The notes under the pieces are model-generated. The model did no database searches and was not told the DNA's origin. It worked only from the letters and a program-made list of their open reading frames with translations. The position numbers and the translations under genes were made by a program. From Dyadobacter tibetensis Y620-1 (GTDB lineage Bacteria > Bacteroidota > Bacteroidia > Cytophagales > Spirosomataceae), in NCBI RefSeq assembly GCF_000566685.1, contig NZ_AZQN01000007.1, forward strand, positions 186,001 to 250,000: a stretch of DNA of 64,000 nucleotides, given 5' to 3'. Positions 1 to 9,310 of this stretch are shown here, piece after piece. Each line of letters starts with the position of its first letter. Position 1 is the stretch's first letter.

Positions 1-1
1 C

Positions 2-973
2 TATGAAAACGGCCTCATTCAGGCCAACAACAGGGTCAACAAGATAAGACTCCCAGATTTAACCCCAGGGAAAGCCCATAAATACCGAGTCTTTTCCATA
101 GCAATAATTGGATACCAGGGTTCAAAGGTACTCTTTGGGGAAACGGTAAGCAGCAAAATGATGTCCTTTACCACCCCACCCCTTCAAGAAGATGAAATCG
201 GGCTGGTGGTATTAAACGATGTACACGACCGTCCACAGACCATTCCGCAGCTGTTATATCGCCATGGATATACAGGCAGTAAGCCTGATTTTGACTTTGT
301 CGTATTCAATGGAGATGTTTTCGACTGGGTTTCTAGTGAGCAGCAAATGATCGATCATCTGATAGAACCATGCACGGAGATATTTGCCTCTTCCATTCCC
401 TTCTTGCTTACACAGGGCAATCATGAGTGTAGAGGAAGCTTTTCCAGGAATATTACGCAATACTATGACTACCCAGAAAATCGCTATTATTACGCTTTCG
501 ATAGGGGCCCTATACGATTTGTAGTACTCGATTCCGGAGAAGACAAGACCGATGATAGTGTGGAATACGGTGGTCTATCAGCCTTCGACCGGTATCGTGA
601 AGAGCAAGCCAGATGGCTGGAAAAAGAAGTGGCCTCTACTGCCTTTCAACAGGCTCCCTTTCGGGTAGTGCTCATTCATATTTCGCCTTACCATTCGGGG
701 GATTGGCACGGAACATTGCACTGCCGCAAAGTTTTTGGCCCTATATTAGCTAAGGCTAAAATTGACTTGCAACTTTCGGGTCACACGCATCGATATGCCG
801 TTCATCAGGCCGATAAGGATCATCCCTACCCCATCATAATTGGGGGTGGGCCACTGGAGGGTCAGAGGACCCTGATCAAAATACAGGCTTCAAAAAAAAC
901 CATGGAAGTAAAAATGATCCGGGACGATGACGAAGTCGTAGGGCTGCTATCCATTTCCGCAAAGAAAGCTTAG
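2..973 (+). CDS. Secreted calcineurin-like metallophosphoesterase (5' end outside window)
   Basis: The reading frame is open from the first bases of the window, so the gene starts upstream and the methionine at 158 is internal. The first ~50 visible residues look like the end of a fibronectin-III/purple-acid-phosphatase N-terminal domain. The catalytic domain shows the metal-binding motifs in order: NDVHD, FNGDVFDW, TQGNHE, VLIHISPYH and LSGHTHRY. These are the D-x-H, GD, GNHE, H and GHxH signatures of binuclear-metal phosphoesterases. It probably hydrolyses a phosphoester in the periplasm or outside the cell. The next gene, another secreted phosphoesterase-fold protein, follows 32 bp downstream in the same direction, so the two may share a transcript. 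Substrate unknown. Confidence 0.9.
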   Translation, partial: YENGLIQANNRVNKIRLPDLTPGKAHKYRVFSIAIIGYQGSKVLFGETVSSKMMSFTTPPLQEDEIGLVVLNDVHDRPQTIPQLLYRHGYTGSKPDFDFVVFNGDVFDWVSSEQQMIDHLIEPCTEIFASSIPFLLTQGNHECRGSFSRNITQYYDYPENRYYYAFDRGPIRFVVLDSGEDKTDDSVEYGGLSAFDRYREEQARWLEKEVASTAFQQAPFRVVLIHISPYHSGDWHGTLHCRKVFGPILAKAKIDLQLSGHTHRYAVHQADKDHPYPIIIGGGPLEGQRTLIKIQASKKTMEVKMIRDDDEVVGLLSISAKKA

Positions 974-1005
974 ATTTGTAATTCATTATTTTAAACTATT
1001 TGACC

Positions 1006-1848
1006 ATGAGAAAACTGGGATTTATCCTATTACTAACCCTATTTACTACGGTGACGGCGTCGGCGCAAAAGTCCAGCCCACTTACAATTGCCAGCTATAA
1101 TCTGCGCTATAATAATGCCGGGGATGGTGTTAACGCCTGGCCCAATCGCAAAGAGGAAGTAAAGGCTTTAATACGGTATCACGACTTCGATTTGATGGGA
1201 ACGCAGGAAGCACTTCGCGGACAACTCGACGATGTAGCAGAACTTCCAGTATACGCCTACGTAGGAAAAGGGCGTGACGACGGCAAACAGGGGGGTGAAC
1301 ATTCTGCTATTTTCTACAAAAAAGATCGTTTTAAGCTAATTAAGAATGGCGATTTCTGGCTCAGCGAAACCCCCGACACACCGGGCAAGGGCTGGGATGC
1401 CACCTGTTGTAACCGGATTACCAGCTGGGCTCAGTTTAAGGATCTGATTACGGGAAAAACATTCTATTTCTTTAACACGCATTTCGATCACCAGGGCGTT
1501 ACTGCGCGAAAGGAATCGGGCAAACTAATTGCGGAAAAGGTAAAAGAAATAGCGGGTAAAGATGCGGCAATACTAACGGGGGACTTCAACTCTACCCCCG
1601 AAACCGAACAGATCAAAACGATTGGCAGCCTACTTCAGGATGCCTATTCTGCTACCGAGCAAGCTCCCTATGGTCCGGTTGGAACATTCAATAGCTTTAA
1701 GTTCGAAGCAGCTATGGACAAGCGAATCGATTACATCTTTGTTAGTAAACAAGTAAGGGTTCTGAAATATGCCGTGCTGACCGACTCTAAGAATCAAAGA
1801 TATCCATCAGATCATCAGCCTGTGGTGATTAAGGCCATCATAAAATAA
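1006..1848 (+). CDS. Secreted endonuclease/exonuclease/phosphatase family protein
   Basis: A 280-residue protein with a clear signal peptide (MRKLGFILLLTLFTTVTASA, cleaved near AQ). The ATG at 1006 is preferred over an in-frame TTG at 1000. EEP-superfamily motifs are visible: ASYNLRYNN near the mature N-terminus, GTQEAL (catalytic Glu), FNTHFDHQG, LTGDFNSTPE and SDHQPV at the end (catalytic Asp-His). These enzymes cleave phosphodiesters of nucleic acids, inositol phosphates or phospholipids with Mg2+. Closest in style are the ~280-aa secreted EEP proteins common in Bacteroidota. It lies directly behind the metallophosphoesterase, suggesting joint phosphate scavenging or glycan/phospholipid turnover; this is inference. 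Confidence 0.9.
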   Translation: MRKLGFILLLTLFTTVTASAQKSSPLTIASYNLRYNNAGDGVNAWPNRKEEVKALIRYHDFDLMGTQEALRGQLDDVAELPVYAYVGKGRDDGKQGGEHSAIFYKKDRFKLIKNGDFWLSETPDTPGKGWDATCCNRITSWAQFKDLITGKTFYFFNTHFDHQGVTARKESGKLIAEKVKEIAGKDAAILTGDFNSTPETEQIKTIGSLLQDAYSATEQAPYGPVGTFNSFKFEAAMDKRIDYIFVSKQVRVLKYAVLTDSKNQRYPSDHQPVVIKAIIK

Positions 1849-1900
1849 AGGAGAATAATTAAGATAATAGGCGGGTTCTGCCTATAACGGGACTTATAAC

Positions 1901-1952
1901 AACCGGCACTAGGGAATGGCTAATACATCCGTTAGTGCCGGTTGGCCTTTAT
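1901..1952. terminator. Bidirectional intrinsic terminator between convergent genes
   Basis: An 11-bp perfect stem (AACCGGCACTA at 1901-1911 with TAGTGCCGGTT at 1933-1943) is followed by a T-rich stretch. It sits between the convergent EEP gene and mtgA and could serve both. Confidence 0.75.
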
Positions 1953-2638
1953 TTCAATTCGGCAATATATTTTTGTCCACCCAGATACTTCATTTGCCTC
2001 ATGATCTGATTCGTCCTTTTCTGAACATAGGCTGAAGGATTTTTGATCGAAAATTTAATCGGATTAGGGAGTACAGCGGCAATACGGGCCGCCTCATGTC
2101 GTGTAAGGTTTTTGGCTGATTTATTATAAAACCGTAAGGAGGCCGCTTCGGCTCCGAAGGTCAGTCTACCCATTTCCGCTACATTCAGATATACTTCCAG
2201 GATTCGTTCTTTCCCCCAGATCAATTCAATCAATACGGTAAAATACGCCTCCAACCCCTTCCGTATATAACTTCTTCCATGCCATAGAAAAACATTTTTG
2301 GCCACTTGTTGTGAAATGGTACTAGCACCACGTGCACGCTTACGATCTTCCGTCATGGCGTCGTATATTTCATCGAAATCAAAGCCCCAGTGCGTAGGAA
2401 AATTCTGGTCTTCGGAAGCTACTACTGCCAAAGCGAGCTCCTTGGAAATATTTTCGTAAGGTTCCCAGTCCTTATGTAATTCTGCACTACCTTCCTCTTT
2501 GCTGACTTCCAATTTGGTGGCAATCATATATGGAGTGAACCATACGGGAATATACTTGAGAGATACTACCCATACCAAAGAGATGATGAAGAAGTATACC
2601 ATGAGCCTTAAGGCAATGAAAACAATCCGACTTAACAT
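1949..2638 (-). CDS. mtgA: Monofunctional biosynthetic peptidoglycan transglycosylase
   Basis: GT51 glycosyltransferase that polymerises lipid II into glycan strands on the outer face of the inner membrane. The start is placed at 2638 (MLSRIVF...); the open frame runs to 2689 but that extension is not hydrophobic and looks spurious. One N-terminal membrane anchor (residues ~5-30) precedes the GT51 domain: SEDQNF with catalytic Glu76, RGASTISQQVAKNVFLW, KGLEAYFTVLIELIWGKERI and YLNVAEMG. There is no transpeptidase domain, and the ~230-aa length fits MtgA. It is divergent from the DUF2851 gene, with ~130 bp between them. Confidence 0.95.
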   Translation of the reverse strand: MLSRIVFIALRLMVYFFIISLVWVVSLKYIPVWFTPYMIATKLEVSKEEGSAELHKDWEPYENISKELALAVVASEDQNFPTHWGFDFDEIYDAMTEDRKRARGASTISQQVAKNVFLWHGRSYIRKGLEAYFTVLIELIWGKERILEVYLNVAEMGRLTFGAEAASLRFYNKSAKNLTRHEAARIAAVLPNPIKFSIKNPSAYVQKRTNQIMRQMKYLGGQKYIAELK

Positions 2639-2768
2639 ATATTTTATAAGAATTCTACAGGAAGAACAGGCGATCCCTTTGGGACACAAAGTACCGAAAC
2701 AAATTAGCCATAGACAACGGTTTCGGCCAATAATATGGGTATATTTATATTAACTAAAGCCTGTTGCT

Positions 2769-4046
2769 ATGAACGAAGACATCCTCAGCTTTATATGGCA
2801 GTTCCAATATTTTGACAATAAAGATCTGCTTACCGACGGGGGCCAGGCCATTCGGGTGCTTCAGACTGGCCACCGCAACGCTAGCTCCGGACCCGATTTC
2901 TCTGGGGCTCGCATTGACCTGGACCGACTAACCTGGGTAGGTGATGTTGAAATACACGTAAATGCATCTGACTGGCATCGGCACAATCATGATCCCGATC
3001 CAGCATACGAATCGGTAATACTGCATGTCGTGTGGACCAACGACCAACCCATTCGTAGAGCTGACGGCACGCTTATCCCTACCCTGACATTAGATGGAAA
3101 AGTCAGACAATCCGTACTGCAACGTTATTTTCGACTCGTTGATTCTCAAAATTCTATTCCATGTGCTGACCAGTTTGGCAATACTGCACTTATCGACAAA
3201 TATGGCATGCTGGACCGGGTGCTTTTGGAGCGCCTCGCCCGAAAGGCCGATGACATATTAGCCCTATGGACCGAGAACCTCTCTGACTGGGAAGAAACCA
3301 GTTATCAGGTCCTCGGTCAGCATTTTGGTTTCAAACTTAACGATGCTCCTTTCTTCCAACTTTGTAAGGCTATTCCCTGGAGAGTCATGCGCATGCAAAA
3401 TAACCAGGTTTTCCCTATTGAGGCCCTCCTATTTGGACAATCGGGATTGCTGCCCGCCCATCCTAAGGACGATTATGGAAAAGCCCTGAGATCCGAACAC
3501 CGTTTTCTGGTTAAGAAATATCGCCTGGGCCCTGCAATGGAAGCTACCGAGTGGCGTTTTCTGGGTCTGCGTCCCGTCGGTTTCCCCACCATACGCATTG
3601 CACAATTTGCACAATTTCTGGCCTGCTCTCCCAATATTTTTGCAGGGATGATCCATGCAGCCCGTATACTAGATTTTCAAAGAATGTTCAAGCTCCGCCA
3701 GACCGAATACTGGACTCTACACCACCATTTCGAGAAGCCATCAGGTAAAAAAATAGCCTTCATGGGCAGAGATGCCTCCAACAATCTGATCATTAACGTT
3801 GCTGTACCCTTGTTGACGGCCTACTCCCGATCACGAAAACTCCCCGAGTACTTGGACCGTGCTTTGGCATTTTTAACGGACCTACCCCCAGAAAATAACC
3901 GGATCACCCGGCTCTGGGAATCTCTGGAGATGCGGGTCAGTTCTGCCTCGGACTCCCAGGGATTACTGGAGTGGTATGGTCAATATTGCAGTCAGAAACG
4001 CTGCCTAAGCTGCAATATTGGGGCAAAAATCATCCGTCAAATTTAG
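2769..4046 (+). CDS. DUF2851 family protein
   Basis: A 425-residue cytoplasmic protein that opens MNEDILSFIWQFQYF and contains RNASSGPDFSGARI, WVGDVEIHVNASDWHRH and VILHVVWTND, the hallmark stretches of DUF2851, a family nearly confined to Bacteroidota. The C-terminus carries a Cys pair (QKRCLSCNIG). The conserved His, Glu and Asp residues suggest a metal-dependent or nuclease-like enzyme, but no activity can be assigned from sequence. It ends in a 4-bp overlap with the convergent small membrane protein gene. Confidence 0.9.
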   Translation: MNEDILSFIWQFQYFDNKDLLTDGGQAIRVLQTGHRNASSGPDFSGARIDLDRLTWVGDVEIHVNASDWHRHNHDPDPAYESVILHVVWTNDQPIRRADGTLIPTLTLDGKVRQSVLQRYFRLVDSQNSIPCADQFGNTALIDKYGMLDRVLLERLARKADDILALWTENLSDWEETSYQVLGQHFGFKLNDAPFFQLCKAIPWRVMRMQNNQVFPIEALLFGQSGLLPAHPKDDYGKALRSEHRFLVKKYRLGPAMEATEWRFLGLRPVGFPTIRIAQFAQFLACSPNIFAGMIHAARILDFQRMFKLRQTEYWTLHHHFEKPSGKKIAFMGRDASNNLIINVAVPLLTAYSRSRKLPEYLDRALAFLTDLPPENNRITRLWESLEMRVSSASDSQGLLEWYGQYCSQKRCLSCNIGAKIIRQI

Positions 4047-4243
4047 GATCTGCTGATGAGATTGACCCCTGTTACCAGGAAAACAGTTCCCAAAAGAAAA
4101 GGAACAACAGAATTCCATTTACTGACTGTCAGGCCAAGTACAGGCTTATCGGAAAGGTAGGCCACACAGGCAAATAGCAGGACCGAAATCCCTAAAATTG
4201 TCAATAATGCTCCAAAGAAGCGTTTAAAGCGGGTACTTTCCAT
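4043..4243 (-). CDS. Small two-helix membrane protein
   Basis: A 66-residue protein with two hydrophobic segments (about residues 9-29 and 44-63) joined by a short polar loop, and an Arg/Lys-rich N-terminus (STRFKRFF) as expected for a cytoplasmic end. Compact proteins like this are common in Bacteroidota and have no assigned function. It lies 37 bp downstream of the tRNA nucleotidyltransferase gene on the same strand and overlaps the DUF2851 stop by 4 bp. Coding status rests on the hydrophobic pattern and tight packing. Confidence 0.6.
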   Translation of the reverse strand: MESTRFKRFFGALLTILGISVLLFACVAYLSDKPVLGLTVSKWNSVVPFLLGTVFLVTGVNLISRS

Positions 4244-4280
4244 TTGTTAGCAGATATAGTATCAAAAAAATCCTTCAAAA

Positions 4281-5717
4281 TTATAACTTTTCGTCTGGCT
4301 TTTCAACAGGTTCCAACCCCATTTCCCGACCGATTTTCAACAGGTATTCGTAGGCAGGTGGCAATTCGTTGGGAATTGTACCCTCCAGAATGGCCTCACG
4401 GACAGCCTCTTTGAGTATTCCCACCTCCCGAGTCGGTTTCAGATCGAAGGCTGCCATAATCTGCTCCCCACTAATAACGGGCTGAAAGTTGCGCAGCTTA
4501 TCGCGTTCCTCCAAGTCCTTTAGATTCTGCTCAACCAAGTCGAAATTCTGTATGTATTTCTTAACTTTTAAGGGATTTTTAGAAGTAATATCAGCCCTAC
4601 AAAGTTTCATCAAATCTTCAATATCCTCCCCTGCTTCCACCAGCAAACGCCGCATTGCCGAGTCGGTTATATTCTCTTTGGTCAGTACAATAGGACGTAA
4701 ATGAAGGCGCACCAGTTTTTTCACAAAGCGCATTTTCTCATTTAATGGAAGCTTCATTCTTCTGAAGATAGTAGGCACCATTCTAGCCCCTACCTCCTCA
4801 TGATTATGGAAAGTCCATCCCGATTTTTTATCAAATTTTTTGGTAGCCGGCTTGGCGATATCATGCAAAATAGCCGCCCAACGCAGCCACAAATCATCGG
4901 ACACTTCCGAAACATTGTCCAAGACCTGAAGGGTATGATAAAAATTGTCCTTATGCCCTTTTCCATCTATGTTCTCCACTCCTTGGAGGTCTATCATCTC
5001 CGGGAAAATAATACCTAGAATGCCGGAGTGATATAGGAGTTTAAACCCATAAGAAGGCGTTTTGGAAAGTATAATTTTATTTAGTTCATCAGAAACCCGC
5101 TCCATAGACACTATGGATATTCTATCTTTCATGGCAATAATTGCGTCGAAAGTATCGGGTTCGATATCAAAATTAAGCTGAGTAGCAAACCGGATAGCGC
5201 GCATCATCCGAAGCGGGTCGTCGGAAAATGTAATGCCAGGTTCAAGAGGCGTTCTGATTATTTTCTTACGCAAATCACGAACCCCTTCAAAAGGATCTAC
5301 CAACTCTCCAAAATTAGATTTGTTAAGGCTAATCCCCATCGCATTGATGGTGAAGTCCCTTCTGTTCTGATCGTCCTGCAAGGTACCGTCTTCAACAGCA
5401 GGTTTACGCGATTCTGAATGATAGGATTCTCGTCTGGCTCCTACAAACTCCACCTCTAGATCCCCTTGTTTGATCTGGGCAGTTCCAAAATTCTTAAATA
5501 TATGAACCTGTACCCCCGGGCCAAGAAGTTCCGCAACTTTCTCGGCCAGTACAATACCGCTCCCTACTGTGACAATATCAATATCCTTACTGGGACGCTT
5601 GAGTATCAAATCTCTAACAAAACCACCTATCAAATATACCTCTTCACCTATACCCTCCGACGCTTGTAAAACAGTGTGTAGGATAGGATACTGTGTTAAT
5701 TCTTCTTTAAAATTCAT
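4281..5717 (-). CDS. cca: CCA tRNA nucleotidyltransferase / poly(A) polymerase family, HD domain
   Basis: A class II nucleotidyltransferase of 478 residues that adds or repairs the 3' CCA of tRNAs. The N-terminal palm has the signature GGFVRDLILKRPSKDIDIV with its catalytic Asp pair, then RRDFTINAMG, DPLRMMRAIRFA and the head/neck region. A C-terminal HD phosphohydrolase domain shows AAILHDIAKPATKKFD and FHNHEEVGARM. The fusion and length are typical of Bacteroidota CCA enzymes; the family also includes poly(A) polymerases, so the exact activity is by analogy. A TACCTTTG match to the Bacteroidota -7 box lies only a few bases before the start codon, without a clear -33 TTG. Confidence 0.9.
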   Translation of the reverse strand: MNFKEELTQYPILHTVLQASEGIGEEVYLIGGFVRDLILKRPSKDIDIVTVGSGIVLAEKVAELLGPGVQVHIFKNFGTAQIKQGDLEVEFVGARRESYHSESRKPAVEDGTLQDDQNRRDFTINAMGISLNKSNFGELVDPFEGVRDLRKKIIRTPLEPGITFSDDPLRMMRAIRFATQLNFDIEPDTFDAIIAMKDRISIVSMERVSDELNKIILSKTPSYGFKLLYHSGILGIIFPEMIDLQGVENIDGKGHKDNFYHTLQVLDNVSEVSDDLWLRWAAILHDIAKPATKKFDKKSGWTFHNHEEVGARMVPTIFRRMKLPLNEKMRFVKKLVRLHLRPIVLTKENITDSAMRRLLVEAGEDIEDLMKLCRADITSKNPLKVKKYIQNFDLVEQNLKDLEERDKLRNFQPVISGEQIMAAFDLKPTREVGILKEAVREAILEGTIPNELPPAYEYLLKIGREMGLEPVEKPDEKL

Positions 5718-5822
5718 GCTACAAAGGTAATGTATCCTTATAATGAATGTATATGCCTTTATTATATGCTATAAAAAAAAATTGGTATTACGCATTTCTC
5801 GTGCTTCGATAGGGGTACATGA

Positions 5823-6200
5823 TTATGATTCCCGGTTTACCATAAAGAAGGCTGTTTTAGGAAATCTGGCAAATAATTCTTCTTTCAACTCCTCCGTTAG
5901 GGGTAAGGATTCTACCGCTTTAGCCATACATTCCAGCCAGGCTACAGCATCTTCCTCTGCAATGGGATGAGGCAGATGGCGTGCACGCATCATCGGGTGC
6001 CCATGCACATCCGAATATGCTTGAGGGCCACCTAGAAACTGCGTTAGAAATAGTCGCTGCTTATCCTTGATTGTTTCCTTGTCTGTTTTGAAAAGATGTG
6101 AAATCTGATCATGATTAAAGACCAGATCGTAGAATCGATCTGTCAATATCTGGAGGGTATCATTTCCTCCTATCCGTTCGTATAAACTTACATGCTCCAT
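5823..6200 (-). CDS. Group II truncated haemoglobin
   Basis: A haem protein of 125 residues from the ATG at 6200 (MEHVSLYERIGG...); the frame is open 45 bases further upstream but the family begins here. Group II features are LYERIGG, FYDLVF, FLGGPQAYSDVHGHP, RARHLPHPI with the proximal His, and the Trp of helix G in AVAWLECM. Such proteins bind O2 or NO and are linked to oxygen handling or NO detoxification in the cytoplasm. It lies 64 bp behind the GlxA-type regulator on the same strand and may be co-transcribed with it. Confidence 0.9.
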   Translation of the reverse strand: MEHVSLYERIGGNDTLQILTDRFYDLVFNHDQISHLFKTDKETIKDKQRLFLTQFLGGPQAYSDVHGHPMMRARHLPHPIAEEDAVAWLECMAKAVESLPLTEELKEELFARFPKTAFFMVNRES

Positions 6201-6264
6201 GGTCAAAAATGGTGATATTTCCGTAACCATGCAAGTGTATAGCACCAGGCCCCAAACGTTTTAT

Positions 6265-7284
6265 TTAGGCCAGTCCACTGAATTGAGCGGAATCTACCGG
6301 TAACTTATTGTATTTGTTCCGATAGGCCATGGGAGTCAGGCCGGTCAGCTTCTTGAAAACCAAGCGAAAAGCCTTGCTATCGGTATAACCGACTTCATAC
6401 ATCACATCCAGGACATTTTTCCTGCTATTTTCATAACTACGCTTAGCCGTTTCAATTTTCACCCTCTGGATATACTCCAGAACCGTATTTTTGGTGGCTG
6501 CCTTAAATCTCCTTTCGAAGCTTCGTCTTCCCAAGGCAGTTAGCTCGGCCAATTCGTCAATGGTAATACGACTATCTATATTTTCTTCTATATAATGCTG
6601 AGCCAATAGAATTTGGTGATCTTGATGTCCTTTCTGCCCCCTAAACAGGGAATAGGCTGCCTGGCTGTTGCGGTCTATATCGATGGCGAAATACTTAGAA
6701 GCCATCACAGCCGTTTCGCGGTCTACATACTTTTCTACCAAATGTAAAAGCAGATTCCAATACGAATTAGCCCCACCACTGGAATACAACCTTCCCTCTT
6801 CCGTCAATATGCTACCATCTATTACTTCAACGTCGGGAAACATGGTTCTGAACTCATCTGCAAAACCCCAATGAGTGGAACATTTTTTACCATCTAATAG
6901 CCCAGTTGCGGCGAGTAAAAATGCTCCCAAGCAAAGGGAGGCAACTTCCGCCCCTTGTTGGTATTGCTGTTTAATCCAGGGTATTAAGGCGGCGTTTTGG
7001 GTGATCGCATCTGTCAAATCACCAAATAACGCGGGAATGATGACCAGATCCGCCCGATGTGGGTCGCCAATCTGAAAATCCGTTTGAACGGTAAAAGCTC
7101 CATCATTAAGTACCACCTGTCTTTCTATTCCGACCAAACTCACCTCAAACTTAGCCTCTTTTCCTTGGTTGATTACAAAGCGATTAACTGCTGCAAACAA
7201 ATACTGAGGATCGGCTGTTGCTTGAAGCACCGAAGACTTCGGCACCAGAATACTTATTTTTGTTTTGTGTGTGCTCATTTCCAA
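6265..7284 (-). CDS. GlxA-type transcriptional regulator (DJ-1/PfpI domain + AraC HTH)
   Basis: A 339-residue regulator. The N-terminal half is a class-I glutamine amidotransferase/DJ-1-like sensor domain with the nucleophile elbow ASLCLGAFLLAATGLL. The C-terminal ~100 residues form an AraC/XylS double helix-turn-helix (ITIDELAELTALGRRSFERR ... VLDVMYEVGYTDSKAFRLVF). The start may be the first Met or the third residue (MSTHKTK). It probably controls nearby genes in response to a small molecule; the truncated haemoglobin gene follows on the same strand. Confidence 0.9.
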   Translation of the reverse strand: MEMSTHKTKISILVPKSSVLQATADPQYLFAAVNRFVINQGKEAKFEVSLVGIERQVVLNDGAFTVQTDFQIGDPHRADLVIIPALFGDLTDAITQNAALIPWIKQQYQQGAEVASLCLGAFLLAATGLLDGKKCSTHWGFADEFRTMFPDVEVIDGSILTEEGRLYSSGGANSYWNLLLHLVEKYVDRETAVMASKYFAIDIDRNSQAAYSLFRGQKGHQDHQILLAQHYIEENIDSRITIDELAELTALGRRSFERRFKAATKNTVLEYIQRVKIETAKRSYENSRKNVLDVMYEVGYTDSKAFRLVFKKLTGLTPMAYRNKYNKLPVDSAQFSGLA

Positions 7285-7481
7285 TTGTTTACTTGCTCTA
7301 TCACGGGAAATATATTCTCAATTATTGCAAGATTTAGAATTATTAACAATAATCCAATACCCAGCCGGGCTATAAACGTCCGCGCATACTTTTTTTGCTA
7401 GATTTAAGTATGATTCTTACTCCCCCTCTAAATCGCTATTAAACCCAGAAATATTCCTTTTATTTAAATTAGAAATTAACC

Positions 7482-7868
7482 ATGGATAGAACAGAACAAA
7501 CCAATCTAAAACCGGAAACACCTTATCGTTGTATAATTCAGTTAACTTCCTCTGATCCTAAGGTATATAAAAGTATTTTACGCCAAATAGAAAATCTTCT
7601 ATTGTATTTACCCCAGAAAATCACTGTAGAAATGGTCTGCCACGGAGCATCCTCCCTGTTCTGCCGAAAAGATAATAATCCTAATATTGATGAAATAATG
7701 GCATTAAAAAAACGAGGAGTAGAAATATTAGTCTGTGCTAAAATGATGGAAGGGGCCAAATTAACGGAACAGGACCTGATTCCCACCCTGACCATTATTC
7801 CTTCGGGTATAGGTCAGCTGGTGGTACGACAGCAAGAAGGCTGGAGTTATGTCAAAGCTGGTTTCTAA
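7482..7868 (+). CDS. DsrE-family protein
   Basis: A 128-residue cytoplasmic protein without a signal peptide. The layout matches DsrE/DsrF-like proteins: YRCIIQLTSSDPKVYKSILRQIENLLLYLP, VEMVCHGASSLF, ALKKRGVEILVCAKMM with a conserved Cys, and LIPTLTIIPSGIGQLVVRQQEGWSYVKAG. Family members carry or sense sulfur on the conserved Cys, or act as oligomeric scaffolds. No dsr sulfur-oxidation genes are in the window, so a general redox or sulfur-relay role is more likely than sulfur oxidation. Confidence 0.8.
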   Translation: MDRTEQTNLKPETPYRCIIQLTSSDPKVYKSILRQIENLLLYLPQKITVEMVCHGASSLFCRKDNNPNIDEIMALKKRGVEILVCAKMMEGAKLTEQDLIPTLTIIPSGIGQLVVRQQEGWSYVKAGF

Positions 7869-8006
7869 TGCTGATTACCTGGCTGAAGTACAATGAAATA
7901 TACAAACAGCTAACATACAGAAATGTCCTTTAAAATTAATATATTAGTGATCAGAAAATAGGAGACAAAAGTCTAAGGTACGGGAATCACATACACAACT
8001 AATGCC

Positions 8007-9095
8007 ATGAAAGAAACAGCAAAGGAGTTCAGCAACAATAATAACACCGTAGCCTATTGTCATTTGAAACAGGTTCCTATCAATCCATTACCCCCCGAGG
8101 TAGTGGGTTTCCGGGCCAGTATGATTCTACTATCCCGAAACAAATGGGTCAATGGCACGGAGCTAAAATATTATTTTTTCAATTCTGCAGAAGATGGGAG
8201 CCCCAGTAGCTGGACAGGGAGCGAGCAACAGGAAGAAGTAGTGCGTCAAGCCTTTTCTACCTGGAAAAATGTGGGAATTGGACTGGAATTTACTGAGACC
8301 ACAGACCGCAGGGAAGCGGAAATAAGAATTGGATTTAAGCAGGGTGACGGCTCCTGGTCGTATTTGGGCCGGGATATCATCGATTATGTGCCTTCTCCAG
8401 ACGAACGTACTATGAACTTCGGTTGGGACATCAGTAATGAGCTGGATACGGCCATACATGAAATTGGTCATACCTTAGGAGCCCCTCACGAACATCAAAA
8501 TCCTTTTGCCGGAATAGTCTGGGACGAAGAAGCCGTTTATGCTGCCCTTGCCGCACCCCCAAATAACTGGTCTCGACAGACAACCTATCATAATATTATC
8601 CGAAAGTTAAACCCGGATGAAGTGGAAGGTTCCACCCATGACCCCGACTCAGTTATGCATTATCCCTTTGGCCCTGGACTTATTCTGGAGCCTGCCGCTT
8701 TCCAATCGGGAATTAGGCCGGCTGGCGGTTTATCAGAGAAAGACAAGGAATTTGTTAGGAAGTTCTACCCCCCTATTCCAGCGTCCGATTATCTAAGCCT
8801 TCAGATAGGTAAGTCGCAGCTCGTAAACATAAAGGCGGGAGAGCAACAAAACTTTATCTTCAGACCAGATTATTCTAAAAAATTCAAAATAGAAACATTT
8901 GGCAACATGGATACGGTCATGGTATTGCTGGAAAGAACAAACGCTGGAGATATCTATCTCTCAGGAGATGATGACAGTGGAACGATGTTTAACTCCCGAA
9001 TTAAATATCGTTTAATCAAAGGTCGCGAATATATAATTCGCCTGCGCTTATTCTATTCCGAAAACAGTGGTACGGGATCCATTATGATTTTCTGA
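8007..9095 (+). CDS. Astacin-like zinc metalloprotease with C-terminal PPC-like domain
   Basis: A 362-residue metzincin. The zinc site is HEIGHTLGAPHEH (His151, Glu152, His155, His161; HExxHxxGxxHE) and the Met-turn is SVMHYPF. The first ~70 residues resemble the linker before astacin/matrixin catalytic domains. The last ~95 residues (SLQIGKSQL ... GSIMIF) look like a beta-sandwich bacterial pre-peptidase C-terminal domain. No signal peptide is visible at the N-terminus (MKETAKEFSNNNN), which is odd for this family. No upstream in-frame extension with a signal sequence was found. No obvious partner genes. Confidence 0.85.
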   Translation: MKETAKEFSNNNNTVAYCHLKQVPINPLPPEVVGFRASMILLSRNKWVNGTELKYYFFNSAEDGSPSSWTGSEQQEEVVRQAFSTWKNVGIGLEFTETTDRREAEIRIGFKQGDGSWSYLGRDIIDYVPSPDERTMNFGWDISNELDTAIHEIGHTLGAPHEHQNPFAGIVWDEEAVYAALAAPPNNWSRQTTYHNIIRKLNPDEVEGSTHDPDSVMHYPFGPGLILEPAAFQSGIRPAGGLSEKDKEFVRKFYPPIPASDYLSLQIGKSQLVNIKAGEQQNFIFRPDYSKKFKIETFGNMDTVMVLLERTNAGDIYLSGDDDSGTMFNSRIKYRLIKGREYIIRLRLFYSENSGTGSIMIF

Positions 9096-9188
9096 AAACT
9101 ATTATTCCCTATAAAAGATCCAACTCCCTCCTTTCTGTTACCGCAGCCCATATAGTTAAGCTCAAAAAACTATATTTTACCAGTTGTA

Positions 9189-9218
9189 TTGACCTCTACT
9201 GGTTTATTTCTATTTTTG
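9189..9218 (+). promoter_or_regulatory. Bacteroidota housekeeping promoter
   Basis: TTG at 9189-9191, exactly 19 bases, then TATTTTTG at 9211-9218: an exact match to TTG-N19-TAnnTTTG. It lies ~92 bases before the secreted protein gene at 9311. Confidence 0.7.
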
Positions 9219-9310
9219 AAATCGAATTTTATCAAGGTAATCAGGTAGGGATTATCAAAATCTCTTAAATTGATGACTGACCATATCCACCATTCTGCAA
9301 TTCTAGACTA

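Noticed and set aside
1949..2689. mtgA start at 2689
   Set aside because: The 17 extra residues are Cys- and Lys-rich and precede a good start whose next residues form the membrane anchor.
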